From positions 784,836 to 848,835 of the forward strand of contig NZ_OCPC01000001.1 of NCBI RefSeq assembly GCF_900220985.1: DNA of 64,000 nucleotides, read 5' to 3'. Positions 48,753 through 60,507 of this stretch are shown piece by piece. Below the pieces are notes generated by a model. The model was not told the DNA's origin. It made no database searches and saw nothing but the letters and a program-made list of their open reading frames with translations. The stretch comes from Parahoeflea halophila. Its GTDB lineage: Bacteria; Pseudomonadota; Alphaproteobacteria; Rhizobiales; Rhizobiaceae. The stretch's first letter is position 1. The number at the start of each line of letters is the position of its first letter. The translations under genes and the position numbers were made by a program.

Positions 48753-50252
48753 ATGGTTGAAAACTACCGCAAGCCTACCCTCGACAAGGATCTCGACAAG
48801 ATTGCCACGATGGAAGAGGCAACCGGCCTCATCAATCGCGGCTTTGTCACGCCAGGTCTTGCGATCGTCTTCATCTTCCTTTGCGCAATCATCGCCGCCG
48901 TCTTCGTCACCGGCCAGCCCGGCGCCGTGGTGATCATCGCCGCCGCCATGATCGGGGCCTATATGGCGCTCAACATCGGCGCCAATGACGTGGCCAACAA
49001 TGTCGGCCCGGCGGTGGGCTCCCAGGCCATGACCCTCGGCGTGGCGCTTGCCATTGCCGCAATATTCGAGAGCGCAGGCGCACTGATCGCCGGTGGCGAC
49101 GTGGTTTCGACCATTTCCAAGGGGATCATCGACCCGGTGGCGGTCTCAGACCCCAATGTCTTCATCTCGGCAATGATGGCAGCCCTCGTCTCCGCCGCCA
49201 TGTGGATCCATCTTGCCACCTGGATCGGCGCGCCGGTGTCGACCACCCACTCAATTGTCGGCGGGGTGATGGGCGCAGGCATTGCCGCAGCCGGCGTCGA
49301 CGCGGTCAACTGGCCGACCATGGCATCGATTGCCGCAAGCTGGGTCATCTCTCCCTTCATGGGCGGTCTCATTGCCGCCCTGTTCCTCGCCTTCATCAAG
49401 ACCGCCATTATCTATCGCGATGACAAGATCGCCGCTGCCCGCCGCTGGGTGCCGGTGCTGATCGCCATCATGTCGGGCGTCTTTGCCACCTATCTGGCAC
49501 TCAAGGGCGTAAAGAAGATCGTTGCTGTCCCCTTCGAAATGGCGCTGCTGATCGGGCTCGGCGTTGCCGTGCTGAGCTGGCTGGTCGCACGGCCGGTGAT
49601 CGCGCGGCAATCGCAAGGGCTGGAAAACCGCAACCAGTCGCTCAGAAAACTGTTCGCGCTGCCGCTGATCTTCTCCGCAGCCCTTCTTTCTTTCGCCCAC
49701 GGCGCCAATGATGTGGCCAATGCAGTCGGACCGCTGGCCGCGATCGTCCACACTGCCGAGCTTGGTGAAGTCGCACCCAAGGTGGTGATCCCGCTCTGGG
49801 TGATGGCGGTTGGCGCTGTCGGCATTTCTCTCGGACTGTTGCTGTTCGGTCCCAAGCTGATCCGCATGGTCGGCAACCAGATTACCAAGCTCAACCCGAT
49901 GCGCGCCTATTGCGTGGCGCTGTCTGCCGCAATTACCGTGATCATCGCATCATGGCTCGGCCTGCCGGTGAGCTCCACCCACATCGCTGTCGGTGCGGTG
50001 TTCGGCGTCGGCTTCTTCCGCGAATGGTACACCGAAAACTCGAGTCGCCGCGCCGAATATGTCGCCCGCCACCGGATCAACGCGAGCACGGATGCAAGCG
50101 CCAAGCCTGCCCGCTCCGAAGACCAGCGGCGCCGCAAACTCGTCCGCCGATCCCACTTCCTGCAGATCATCGCCGCCTGGGTGATTACGGTACCGGCTGC
50201 CGCACTGTTGTCGGGTATTCTGTTCGTCGTGCTGAGGGCTGTGCTCGCATGA
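48753..50252 (+). CDS. pit: Inorganic phosphate transporter (PiT family)
   Basis: The product is 499 residues with about ten to twelve spans. The two PD001131-type signature repeats are intact: ALNIGANDVANNVGPAVGSQ near residue 70 and SFAHGANDVANAVGPLAAIV near residue 310. A cytosolic stretch (ARHRINASTDASAKPARSED) precedes the last span. It imports phosphate with a proton or metal ion. No phoU-like (DUF47) gene is adjacent, which is a little unusual for rhizobial pit. Confidence 0.93.
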   Translation: MVENYRKPTLDKDLDKIATMEEATGLINRGFVTPGLAIVFIFLCAIIAAVFVTGQPGAVVIIAAAMIGAYMALNIGANDVANNVGPAVGSQAMTLGVALAIAAIFESAGALIAGGDVVSTISKGIIDPVAVSDPNVFISAMMAALVSAAMWIHLATWIGAPVSTTHSIVGGVMGAGIAAAGVDAVNWPTMASIAASWVISPFMGGLIAALFLAFIKTAIIYRDDKIAAARRWVPVLIAIMSGVFATYLALKGVKKIVAVPFEMALLIGLGVAVLSWLVARPVIARQSQGLENRNQSLRKLFALPLIFSAALLSFAHGANDVANAVGPLAAIVHTAELGEVAPKVVIPLWVMAVGAVGISLGLLLFGPKLIRMVGNQITKLNPMRAYCVALSAAITVIIASWLGLPVSSTHIAVGAVFGVGFFREWYTENSSRRAEYVARHRINASTDASAKPARSEDQRRRKLVRRSHFLQIIAAWVITVPAAALLSGILFVVLRAVLA

Positions 50253-50344
50253 GGTGAAGCACGAGGCCCGGAATTGTAGCAGCGATCCGGAAGGCGACGA
50301 AATGCCGTCTCCGGCAGCGGACCGTCAACCAGATGGGGAACCGG

Positions 50345-52816
50345 TCAAACGACGAACGCCTTGCTGTCGAACCGGTTTGCCGAATGAAGGCGACGCTGAA
50401 CCAGGTCATCCAGTGGTTCAGGACGATGCAGGTGGTAACCCTGGCCGTGCGTCACGCCCAAATCGTGCAATTGCTCAACGATGTCCGCTGTCTCGATCTT
50501 TTCGGCCACCACATCGAAGCGAAGGCTTTTCGCCAATTCGACAATGGCTGCAACGATAGCCCTGTCCACTTCGCTGTCGCCAATCCTTTCGACAAAAGCG
50601 CCGTCGATCTTGATGCAATTGATCGGAAACCGCCGCAGATAATCAAATGAGCTGAGGCCCGAACCAAAATCATCCAACGACACCTGGCAGCCTCGCTGAC
50701 GCGACTTGCTGACGAATTTGTTTGCGGTGTCAAAACAGCTCACCGCGGCCGTCTCCGTGATTTCAAACGCGATTTGCGACAGCGGCGTGCGATATCTGCT
50801 TGCAATGTCTTCGACGAACGACCAGAGCGATGGATCGCACAGTGTCTGGGCCGACAGGTTGAAGCCGAGCTTCAGGTCCATTGCTTCCAGCAGATGACCG
50901 TAATCCTCAAATGCCTTCCGGATAATCCAGCGATCCAGCACCGTAGCCATGCCAAAACGTTCCGCAGCAGGGATGAACGCGTCCGGACCGACAATGCGGC
51001 CATCGCGGTTCCTGAGCCGGGCCAGTATCTCAACCCGCTTGCAATCCTCACCGGACCGCTCAAGTGAACGGATTTCCTGCGCGTACAGGATGACCCTGCA
51101 TTCATCGAGAGCCGCGGTCAAATCGGCGACCTCCCTTGCGGCAGTCAACCGCGAGGTGACATTGGGTTTGTGTTCGTTGAAAAGCGAGAAGCGGTTACGG
51201 CCGGATGACTTGGCAGCATAGCAGGCGTCGTCTGCCTCGGCCACCGCATCTGAAGCACTTATCGACGGATCATCGATGACGGTGATGCCTATGCTGCATC
51301 CCAGGCGCGGCCCACCCACGTCATAGCCGGGATCCACGGCCTGAACCGCTGCAATCGCATTCCCGGCTATCTCATGCACCGCATCTGTTGCCGGATCGCG
51401 AACAATGACTGCGAACTCATCGCCGCCCAGCCGGGCGAAGATCGCATCATCGGGCAGACATGCGCTGACAGCCTTCGCAATTGCCTTCAACGCCTCGTCC
51501 CCGGCAGCATGTCCGGCAAAATCATTCAGTGCCTTGAAGTGATCGAGATCCAGATAGAAGATGGCAAATGCTGTATCTGCGGCTGTTCTGATGGCCTTGT
51601 TGAGCGCCCTGTCAAAGGCAACCCTGTTGTAAAGGCCCGTAAGCGCATCGTGATGAGCCGCGTAGGCCAGCTGTTTTTGCCGGCGGGTTTCCTCCGAGAC
51701 GTTTTGAAACGTGTAGACACTGCCGCAACTGTCTCCCATCGCAGACAATATCGGGCTGCTCTTGCATCGGTAAAGTTCGGAACGTATTTCCAGGGTTACA
51801 CCGGTCCCGAAATCGTCTGGGTTGTCCGTTTCGAATGCTTTGATTCCTTCGTTGCTTCGAAACAACGCGAAAATATTGCGGCCGACAAGCTCGCCCTCTT
51901 CGACCGAAAGCATTTCCAGAGCGGATGGGTTGGCAAAATTAACCACACCCTCGACCGTGGTGCTGATAACCGCATCGCGGATCGCCCTCAGAGTGGTCTC
52001 GTATCGTTCCTTTTCGACGTGGAGCGCACGCGCCGCCTCTATCTCGTCGGTCACGTCCCTGATCGTACCAACCAGATATCCGGCGGTTCCCTGGGTCGAG
52101 ACGGATTTTGCCAGGGTTTCCACATGCCGGGTTTCGCCATCCTTGCGGATAATCCGGTAGGGCAGTTTCATCACCTGGTCATCGCCAATGGCCGCAAGAT
52201 GCTGCCGCTCGGCTTCGCTTCTGTCATCGGGATGAAGGCATCTGTGCCAGGTTTCACTCTCGATCTCGGAGGCGCGGGGAGCCAGCCCGAAGATCTCGCA
52301 GGTTTTGCCGTCCCAGTAACTCCGCTCGGCACCGACATCGAAATGCCAGATGCCGATCTCGGAAGCCGCCACGGCGAGCTTGAACCGCTCATTCATCAGG
52401 TTGGCTTCCTGCTCGGCCTGCTTTTGCTTGGTAATGTCGGTTTGAACGCCCATTACTCGCAACGGAGTTCCATCGGTGTCGCGCTCGACGACCGCGCCCC
52501 TGTCGAGGACCCAGACCCAGCTACCGTCCTTGTGCTTGAGGCGCAACTCGGTTTCGATGCTGTCGCAATGCCCGGCCAGATGGCGGTCACCGCTTTCGAT
52601 CGCTCTTTCGCGATCGTCCGGATGAACCAGCAGAAGAAACAGATCGGCATTGTCCGGAAAGTCGGTCCGGGTATAGCCGAGCATCCGGCACCAGGATTCG
52701 GAATAGATTGTTGTTTTGGTCCTCAGGTCCCAATCCCATACCCCCAGCCCGGCAACCTCAAGAGCCAGTTTCCACTGGTCCGTTTCTTCGAAAACTGAAG
52801 TGGGGGAATTGTTCAT
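50345..52816 (-). CDS. PAS-GGDEF-EAL cyclic-di-GMP enzyme
   Basis: The product is 823 residues from the ATG at 52816, preceded by GGAAG; 29 more codons are open upstream. No spans are seen, so it is cytosolic. Three PAS/PAC units: about 15-130 (VWDWDLRTKTTIYSESWCRM), 140-265 (IWHFDVGAERSYWDGKTCEI) and 275-385. The GGDEF motif is intact (FARLGGDEFAVIV). In the EAL domain the signature is EIL (VEILARLRNRDG) with the catalytic Glu kept, and LDDFGSGLSSFDYLRRFPIN is intact. Probably bifunctional or a regulated phosphodiesterase. Confidence 0.92.
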   Translation of the reverse strand: MNNSPTSVFEETDQWKLALEVAGLGVWDWDLRTKTTIYSESWCRMLGYTRTDFPDNADLFLLLVHPDDRERAIESGDRHLAGHCDSIETELRLKHKDGSWVWVLDRGAVVERDTDGTPLRVMGVQTDITKQKQAEQEANLMNERFKLAVAASEIGIWHFDVGAERSYWDGKTCEIFGLAPRASEIESETWHRCLHPDDRSEAERQHLAAIGDDQVMKLPYRIIRKDGETRHVETLAKSVSTQGTAGYLVGTIRDVTDEIEAARALHVEKERYETTLRAIRDAVISTTVEGVVNFANPSALEMLSVEEGELVGRNIFALFRSNEGIKAFETDNPDDFGTGVTLEIRSELYRCKSSPILSAMGDSCGSVYTFQNVSEETRRQKQLAYAAHHDALTGLYNRVAFDRALNKAIRTAADTAFAIFYLDLDHFKALNDFAGHAAGDEALKAIAKAVSACLPDDAIFARLGGDEFAVIVRDPATDAVHEIAGNAIAAVQAVDPGYDVGGPRLGCSIGITVIDDPSISASDAVAEADDACYAAKSSGRNRFSLFNEHKPNVTSRLTAAREVADLTAALDECRVILYAQEIRSLERSGEDCKRVEILARLRNRDGRIVGPDAFIPAAERFGMATVLDRWIIRKAFEDYGHLLEAMDLKLGFNLSAQTLCDPSLWSFVEDIASRYRTPLSQIAFEITETAAVSCFDTANKFVSKSRQRGCQVSLDDFGSGLSSFDYLRRFPINCIKIDGAFVERIGDSEVDRAIVAAIVELAKSLRFDVVAEKIETADIVEQLHDLGVTHGQGYHLHRPEPLDDLVQRRLHSANRFDSKAFVV

Positions 52817-53272
52817 TTGCTGAGCTTCCGCTTGGCTTTTCAGATTGACGCGCGGTAATCCTTGTACACGGAGCGTCAAGAACCCGTTAAACCCGCCTGC
52901 CAAAATGGCATAACCAGATGATTAGTCCACGAATTGGGCCCCGCCCGCCACTCGTCCCACACCCTCGTCATTGTCCGCCCGGCAGCCGCATCGGCGCTGG
53001 CAAACATGCCAGGCTGCTGCGCGTGGCTGCCGACAAACGCAGCGGTTGGTTCGGTGACGGCTGAATTCCCGGCCAAATTGTCGCTCACCGTTGGGCGGGT
53101 GTTGAATGAGTCCGCCATGCATTTTTTGGGGTGATCCTTGCAGGCGGCTGACCGTTAATCATGTTCGCGGGTTTGAATGTTTCAGGCGGCCCGGCGACCC
53201 GGATCGTTCGGGCTCTGGCAGCAGCTTTGCCCATTCCACCAGCCGCGTCTGTCCCCGCTCGCCACCATCGGA
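52817..53272. other. Intergenic stretch
   Basis: This contains no supported gene. A minus-strand frame of 80 codons from the ATG at 53118 (MADSFNTRPTVSDNLAG...) has an AAGGAT about 18 bases upstream, no recognisable family and a composition like chance. The promoter of the downstream GGDEF-EAL gene should lie near 52830-52900. Confidence 0.5.
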
Positions 53273-54442
53273 CTACTGGCTGGCCGGCACGCTGCGCCGG
53301 GAAAAGGCAACCCCGTCATATCCGTCGAAAACGGCCCCGATGACGGCGGGGTTCGAGAGGTAATTGCGATGGGCGGTGTCCGGCCGTTCCAGCTTTCCGA
53401 GAAAGGTCGTGTCATTGGAAACAATCACATTTGCAATCGAAATGTCCTGCGGGAGGTGTTCGCCCCCAACCAGCGGATAACTCAGCAGATCATTCGGATC
53501 GGAGAAGGCAACAAACTTCAGTTGCGACCCTGGCGCTTCTATGAATGACCTGGCCTTCTCCTCAGTTCTTGCAGCAGCGAACAACTCAACCAGCGGCGAC
53601 AATGACGTGTCGCGGGTTTCCATTTTCAGTGCCGTAGGGTCGCTTGAATGCGTGGCAGCGCTCAGAAGCGGGATCTGGTTGGCCAGCAGGAAGATCATTT
53701 GCACCTCCGCCAGGCGGCGTTCGATCTCAGCCTTGTCGCGCTTGCTGGAAAGGTCCCAAATTGAGATCAGCGCGTCGGACAAAATCTTGCTGCCCAGGCT
53801 CTCGGCGACGAAAATCGTCTTGTGTCGATCCGTGTTATCCCTGATCCGGCATCCCGATGATGAATAGGCGCCACCAAGGGCGTCGCACACCTCACCGCGA
53901 ATCCAGTTTCTGATCGGATCTCCGGCCGGGCCGGAATAGACGACGGCATCGGAGAAACAGTCGTCGATCAACCCCTCCTTCAGGGCGGCATTGATATCCG
54001 CGCGTTCGTACTTGCTGAAGCTGGCGGATTTTACCACAGCCTTGGCCTGGTCGTTGAGAGCCGACCAGACCAGGTACCGCATCTCCAAATGATTCCCACT
54101 CACCGAATGATTGCGCGTAACGCGGTAGGGCTGATTGCCGCCCGCGCTGCTTTTCGACGACTCTGCAGCCTCCATGCTTTCGCGTAACGTCCCGGAGATG
54201 AACGCATCCCGTTCGAGCGCCCACTTGATGCTATGAGTGCACATTCCGTGCAACCAGACGACGCGCAGATCGCCTTGAGCCGCATAGCTCATGATCCCCT
54301 CGAACGACTTGCCGGTGTTCTCACCGGAATACTCGACTATCGGGGTCCTGTAGGGCGTGCTGCAGCCATAGAGCAACGCAGCTACCGACAGAAGCATCAC
54401 CTGCAGCAACTGAAAACGCTTTCCTGACAACCACTCACACAT
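53273..54442 (-). CDS. Lipoprotein with alpha/beta-hydrolase-like motifs, function unknown
   Basis: The product is 389 residues from the ATG at 54442 (MCEWLSGKRFQLLQVMLLS). A lipobox LLYGC at about residues 23-27 predicts a lipidated exported protein. The mature part has DLRVVWLHGMCTHSIKWALE, like the HG oxyanion turn of alpha/beta hydrolases, and KTIFVAESLGSKILSDALIS, like a nucleophile elbow (ESLGS in place of GHSLGG). A late His could be in PDTAHRNYLSNP. This suggests a secreted esterase- or lipase-like enzyme, but no family name comes to mind. Codon use is a little less GC-biased than the neighbours. Confidence 0.75.
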   Translation of the reverse strand: MCEWLSGKRFQLLQVMLLSVAALLYGCSTPYRTPIVEYSGENTGKSFEGIMSYAAQGDLRVVWLHGMCTHSIKWALERDAFISGTLRESMEAAESSKSSAGGNQPYRVTRNHSVSGNHLEMRYLVWSALNDQAKAVVKSASFSKYERADINAALKEGLIDDCFSDAVVYSGPAGDPIRNWIRGEVCDALGGAYSSSGCRIRDNTDRHKTIFVAESLGSKILSDALISIWDLSSKRDKAEIERRLAEVQMIFLLANQIPLLSAATHSSDPTALKMETRDTSLSPLVELFAAARTEEKARSFIEAPGSQLKFVAFSDPNDLLSYPLVGGEHLPQDISIANVIVSNDTTFLGKLERPDTAHRNYLSNPAVIGAVFDGYDGVAFSRRSVPASQ

Positions 54443-54786
54443 GTCGGCGCCACCCCTGCCCCGCAAGCAAAATTGAAGTCGAGCAATGGAACTGCCCGCA
54501 ATTATAGGCAGAACAAGCAAGACTATACAAATCTCATCGTCAGAGCGGAGCAAAAAACACTTCGAAGACCATTTGAAATTTTTTCCGTCCGCACTCACAT
54601 AGGCGGGTTTTTTTTGGGGATTTTCTGAGATGCAGCAACTGCGGGACAACTGCCCCCGGGGTGAGGCCGATGCCCAAAGGTTGATCGCCGGCGGGACGGA
54701 ACGGGACCAGGGTCAGCATAGACCCTGGCAGGAAAACCTGGCCGGAATTCCGTATGATCCAGGTCGGGAGGGCGTTCACCAGCCCC
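54443..54786. other. Intergenic stretch between the lipoprotein gene and ligA
   Basis: It holds the promoter side of the lipoprotein gene; on the minus strand a TATAGT around 54525 is a possible -10. A run of eight T (54608-54615) precedes TGGGGATTTT on the plus strand. No gene is supported: the 118-codon plus-strand frame from 54630 runs into ligA antisense. Confidence 0.5.
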
Positions 54787-56919
<2,133 letters not shown>

Positions 56920-57048
56920 TTAGCGCAATCGGCAGGAATGAAAAGCCAGCAGCTGCCGCGCTTCCCACATCAACATCCCGTTAAGACTTTGCGCGTAGAC
57001 TGCCCGGCTACAACACCTCCCAGACGGCCATGAAGGACGAGCGGGCAC

Positions 57049-57678
57049 ATGATCATCGGCTCGAATAAGGCCCCCGTCCAGACCACAGCTGCCGTGCAGC
57101 GGCCGGCTCCGGACCGCGCGACCGTGGAGGCTCGCCCGCAGATCGCCGCGACGGATGCGCTGGCGAAACTCGACAATTTTGTCCAATCCGCAGCACAGTC
57201 GCGCAAGGCCTTGGCCGAAGAGCGGCTCGCGCATCTGCAAGAACAGATGAACACGCTGGCGCTGTTCAACATGGCTCCGGGGTTCCTGGCGGGACACACT
57301 GCGCGGATGGCCAAGGAGCTTGAATCTGCTGCAAACGGCTTTGTCACCGCCTTCAAGGCCCTGGCAGAGCTGGAGCAACCGTCAAGCGCTCAGCCGGCAT
57401 CTGACAACCCGCTGCCGACGGCCTATCTCGACGTCCTCGCCGACCAGGCCCCGGCGCCGGTGGCGGCCAGGCTGACACCGGAGGATGCTGAAACGGCGGC
57501 CAGCTTCATGAGCACGGCACACCAGCTCAGAAGCGTAGTCGAGACGATCGCCAACGAGGCCCGCGACAGCGCAAGTGTGCGATGGGTCACTGACAGCGCC
57601 AGAGCTTCCACCTCACGCGTCAGCAGCCTGATGTCCGGCCTGGAAGGGCCATCCGCATTCAACAAGGTCTTCTGGTAA
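57049..57678 (+). CDS. Conserved-looking protein of unknown function
   Basis: The product is 209 residues. It has no signal peptide or membrane span. It is Ala-rich and helical, with likely coiled coils at about residues 38-70 (LDNFVQSAAQSRKALAEERL) and 150-185 (FMSTAHQLRSVVETIANEAR). The N-terminus is disordered (TTAAVQRPAPDRATVEARPQ). It is divergent from ligA and convergent with recN. No family is recognised. Codon use fits the genome, so it is probably a native gene. Confidence 0.7.
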   Translation: MIIGSNKAPVQTTAAVQRPAPDRATVEARPQIAATDALAKLDNFVQSAAQSRKALAEERLAHLQEQMNTLALFNMAPGFLAGHTARMAKELESAANGFVTAFKALAELEQPSSAQPASDNPLPTAYLDVLADQAPAPVAARLTPEDAETAASFMSTAHQLRSVVETIANEARDSASVRWVTDSARASTSRVSSLMSGLEGPSAFNKVFW

Positions 57679-57772
57679 GGCCGGATCGATCGCGGCCACT
57701 ACATGTCGCGTTCAAATGGATTCATTTGAGCGATAACGTTTATGTATCATTTCAAGGCGTTGCAGCGGCCTA

Positions 57773-59446
57773 TCAGTTGGTCACATCGAGCAAGCGCGCC
57801 GCCGCAGCCCGCGCCTCGTCGGTAACGTGCTCGCCGGCCAGCATGCGGGCAATCTCTTCGCGCCGCGCATCCGCGCCCATGGTGCTGACCCGCGTCGAGA
57901 CTGTCGCCGAACCGGGATCGGACGGCCCCTTGGCGATCAGAAGATGTGTGGCAGCCCGCGCCGCCACTTGCGGCGCATGGGTGACGGAGAGCACCTGAAC
58001 ACCTGCCGACAAACGCTTCAGCCGCTTGCCGATGGCGTCAGCGACAGCACCGCCGACCCCGGTGTCAATCTCGTCAAACACAAGTGTCGGCGCGGAGCCA
58101 CGGTCCGCCAGCGCCACTTTCAGCGCCAGGAGAAACCGTGAAAGCTCGCCGCCGGACGCCACTTTCATGATCGGCCCGGGACGCGAGCCCGGATTGGTGC
58201 GCACGTGGAAAGCGACATTGTCGATGCCCGACGGACCGGCATTCTCGATCTCGCTGGAAATCTCGACAAGAAATTCGGCCCGTTCCAGCTTCAGCGCCGG
58301 CAGTTCGGCCATCACCGCGGCGGCTAGGGCTTCCCCGGTCTTGTGGCGGCGCTCGGACAGCTGCCCGGCTCCGTGCAGGAACGCGGCTTTCGCTTCGTGA
58401 ACCCGGGCCTCCATGGCCGCGAGCCGTTCCTCGCCGGCGTCCAGATCCGACAGGTCCGAAACCATTCGCGCGGCCAGTTCCGGCAACGCCTCGACGCTGA
58501 CATTGTACTTGCGTGCAGCCCCCCTGAGCGCAAACAGCCGCTCCTCGGTTTCCTCCAGCTCACGCGGATTGAAATCTGCCATGCGCAGAGCCGCCTCCAC
58601 AGCGGTCTGTGCATCGGCGAGCGCGTTCAGCGCCGCATCGAGTGCCTCCACGGTGTCATTGAGCAGTTCCGGCGCTTCCTGCGCCTTGCGCTCCAGCCTC
58701 CGCACCAGCCCGCTGATCACCGGCATCGGCGAGCCCTGGCCGTTGAGCACCTCGTTGGCCTCGTTGATGTCGCTCGCCATCTTTTCCGATTTCATCATCA
58801 TGGAGCGACGAACCGCGAGCTCTTCCTCTTCCCCTTCGACCGGATGCAGCTTCTCGAGCTCATCGACGGACGCGCGCAGCCAATCGGCCTCGCGACGGGC
58901 TTCCTCGACCTTGGCCCGATGGGCTTTCAGCGCCCGCTCCGCCTCGCGCCAGCTCTCGTACAGGCGTCCGACATCCGCCGCCCGTTCGCTCAATTCACCA
59001 AACACATCAAGCAATGTCCGGTGGGCATCCATGTCGATCAGCGCGCGGTCGTCGTGCTGCCCGTGGATCTCGACCAGCAACAGGCCGGCCTGACGCATCA
59101 GCGCCACGCTGGCCGGCTGGTCATTGATGAAAACCCGCGTGCGGCCATCGCCCGACTGAACCCTCCGGAAAACCAGGTCGCCGTCATCATCGATGTCGTT
59201 GGCGCGCAAAAGCCGCCGTGCGGGGTGGTCGCCCCCCACATCGAACACAGCCGTGACCTGGCCCTTGTCTGCGCCTTGGCGCACAAGACTGCCATCACCG
59301 CGCCCACCAAGCGCCAGCGAAAGCGAATCAAGCAGGATGGACTTGCCGGCGCCGGTTTCGCCGGTGAGAACCGACAGACCTGCGTCAAACTCGAGATCAA
59401 GCTTCTCGATCAGTACGATATCGCGGATCGACAGCTGGACAAGCAT
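57773..59446 (-). CDS. recN: DNA repair protein RecN
   Basis: The product is 557 residues. RecN is an SMC-like ATPase acting in double-strand break repair. Walker A is LTGETGAGKSILLDSLSLAL, the coiled-coil arms cover about 150-360, the signature is VASGGELSRFLLALKVALAD, and Walker B is PTLVFDEIDTGVGGAVADAI, followed by VLSVTHAPQVAARA. Start and length match the family. It lies 11 bp downstream of bamD on the same strand, so probably cotranscribed. Confidence 0.97.
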   Translation of the reverse strand: MLVQLSIRDIVLIEKLDLEFDAGLSVLTGETGAGKSILLDSLSLALGGRGDGSLVRQGADKGQVTAVFDVGGDHPARRLLRANDIDDDGDLVFRRVQSGDGRTRVFINDQPASVALMRQAGLLLVEIHGQHDDRALIDMDAHRTLLDVFGELSERAADVGRLYESWREAERALKAHRAKVEEARREADWLRASVDELEKLHPVEGEEEELAVRRSMMMKSEKMASDINEANEVLNGQGSPMPVISGLVRRLERKAQEAPELLNDTVEALDAALNALADAQTAVEAALRMADFNPRELEETEERLFALRGAARKYNVSVEALPELAARMVSDLSDLDAGEERLAAMEARVHEAKAAFLHGAGQLSERRHKTGEALAAAVMAELPALKLERAEFLVEISSEIENAGPSGIDNVAFHVRTNPGSRPGPIMKVASGGELSRFLLALKVALADRGSAPTLVFDEIDTGVGGAVADAIGKRLKRLSAGVQVLSVTHAPQVAARAATHLLIAKGPSDPGSATVSTRVSTMGADARREEIARMLAGEHVTDEARAAAARLLDVTN

Positions 59447-59457
59447 TGCCGTCCGTT

Positions 59458-60327
59458 TCAGGAGCCGACGAGGGCGGCCCCGGCGCGCGAAATCCAGGAG
59501 CCCTTGTTTTCACGCGGCTCGAGGCCACGCGTCTTCAAGAGCTTGTAGGAATCCGCATACCACTGGCTGTCCGGGTAATTGTGCCCGAGCACGGCTGCCG
59601 CCGTCTGCGCTTCGCTTTCGAGGCCCATCGCATAATAGGTCTCGACCAGACGCGCCAGCGCCTCCTCGACCTGACGGGTGTTGGGGTACTGTTCGACCAC
59701 GAGGCGATAGCGGTTGGCCGCAGCCACATATTCCTTGCGCTCCTGGTAATAGCGCCCGACCTGCATTTCCTTGCCCGCCAACTGATCCCGCGCATAGCGC
59801 AACTTGGCCTGGCTGTCCTCGACATACTCCGAATCGGGATAGCGCTCGATCACTTCCGTGAATGCGGCGATGGCCCGTGCCGAACTGCGCTGGTCACGTG
59901 TGACCTCCGGGATCTGCCGGAAATAGGAGAGCCCGACGATATATTGCGCGTAAGCTGCGTCTTCGTCGTTCGGATAAAGGCTGAGATAGCGCGAAGCAGT
60001 GTTGATGGCCTCGGAATACCTGGCCTGGCGGTAATTCACGAACGCGCTCATCACCATGGCCCTGCGGGCATATTCCGAATAGGGATGCTGCTTGTCGACG
60101 GCTTCGAACTTGCGGCCAGCTTCGGTCAGCTGGCCGGCTTCCATGTTCGCAAGCCCCTGATTGTAAAGCACATCAGCCGGCTCGATCGACCGCGCATAAT
60201 TGGAGATGTCGATATCGGGGTCGCTCTGGCAGCCGCCGAGCGCCGAAGTAACTCCGGCCATCCCGGCGACAAGGAGCGCAACACGAAACGCGCGCCCGCG
60301 CCCACCCTTGACCGAACTATCCATCAT
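59458..60327 (-). CDS. bamD: Outer membrane assembly lipoprotein BamD
   Basis: The product is 289 residues. The signal peptide ends in the lipobox SALGGC with the lipidated Cys33. Five TPR-like repeats follow, such as [40 protein letters not shown] and [20 protein letters not shown]. BamD is the essential partner of BamA in inserting outer membrane proteins. The position between lpxC and recN is the usual order in Hyphomicrobiales. Confidence 0.96.
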   Translation of the reverse strand: MMDSSVKGGRGRAFRVALLVAGMAGVTSALGGCQSDPDIDISNYARSIEPADVLYNQGLANMEAGQLTEAGRKFEAVDKQHPYSEYARRAMVMSAFVNYRQARYSEAINTASRYLSLYPNDEDAAYAQYIVGLSYFRQIPEVTRDQRSSARAIAAFTEVIERYPDSEYVEDSQAKLRYARDQLAGKEMQVGRYYQERKEYVAAANRYRLVVEQYPNTRQVEEALARLVETYYAMGLESEAQTAAAVLGHNYPDSQWYADSYKLLKTRGLEPRENKGSWISRAGAALVGS

Positions 60328-60507
60328 GCAAACCTCTCAACAGCCGCGGAAACAGGCATTCCGCAGATCCAGACCAGCGTTTCTATCCGGAAACAACGGA
60401 ACTTCGCAACGTCATGAAGACGATTTGCCGCAAATTTGTGGCAGCGATCCTCTATAATATCACGAGTTTAGGCACAGTGTGACGGCCGCCGCGGCAGAGC
60501 TGGCCCC

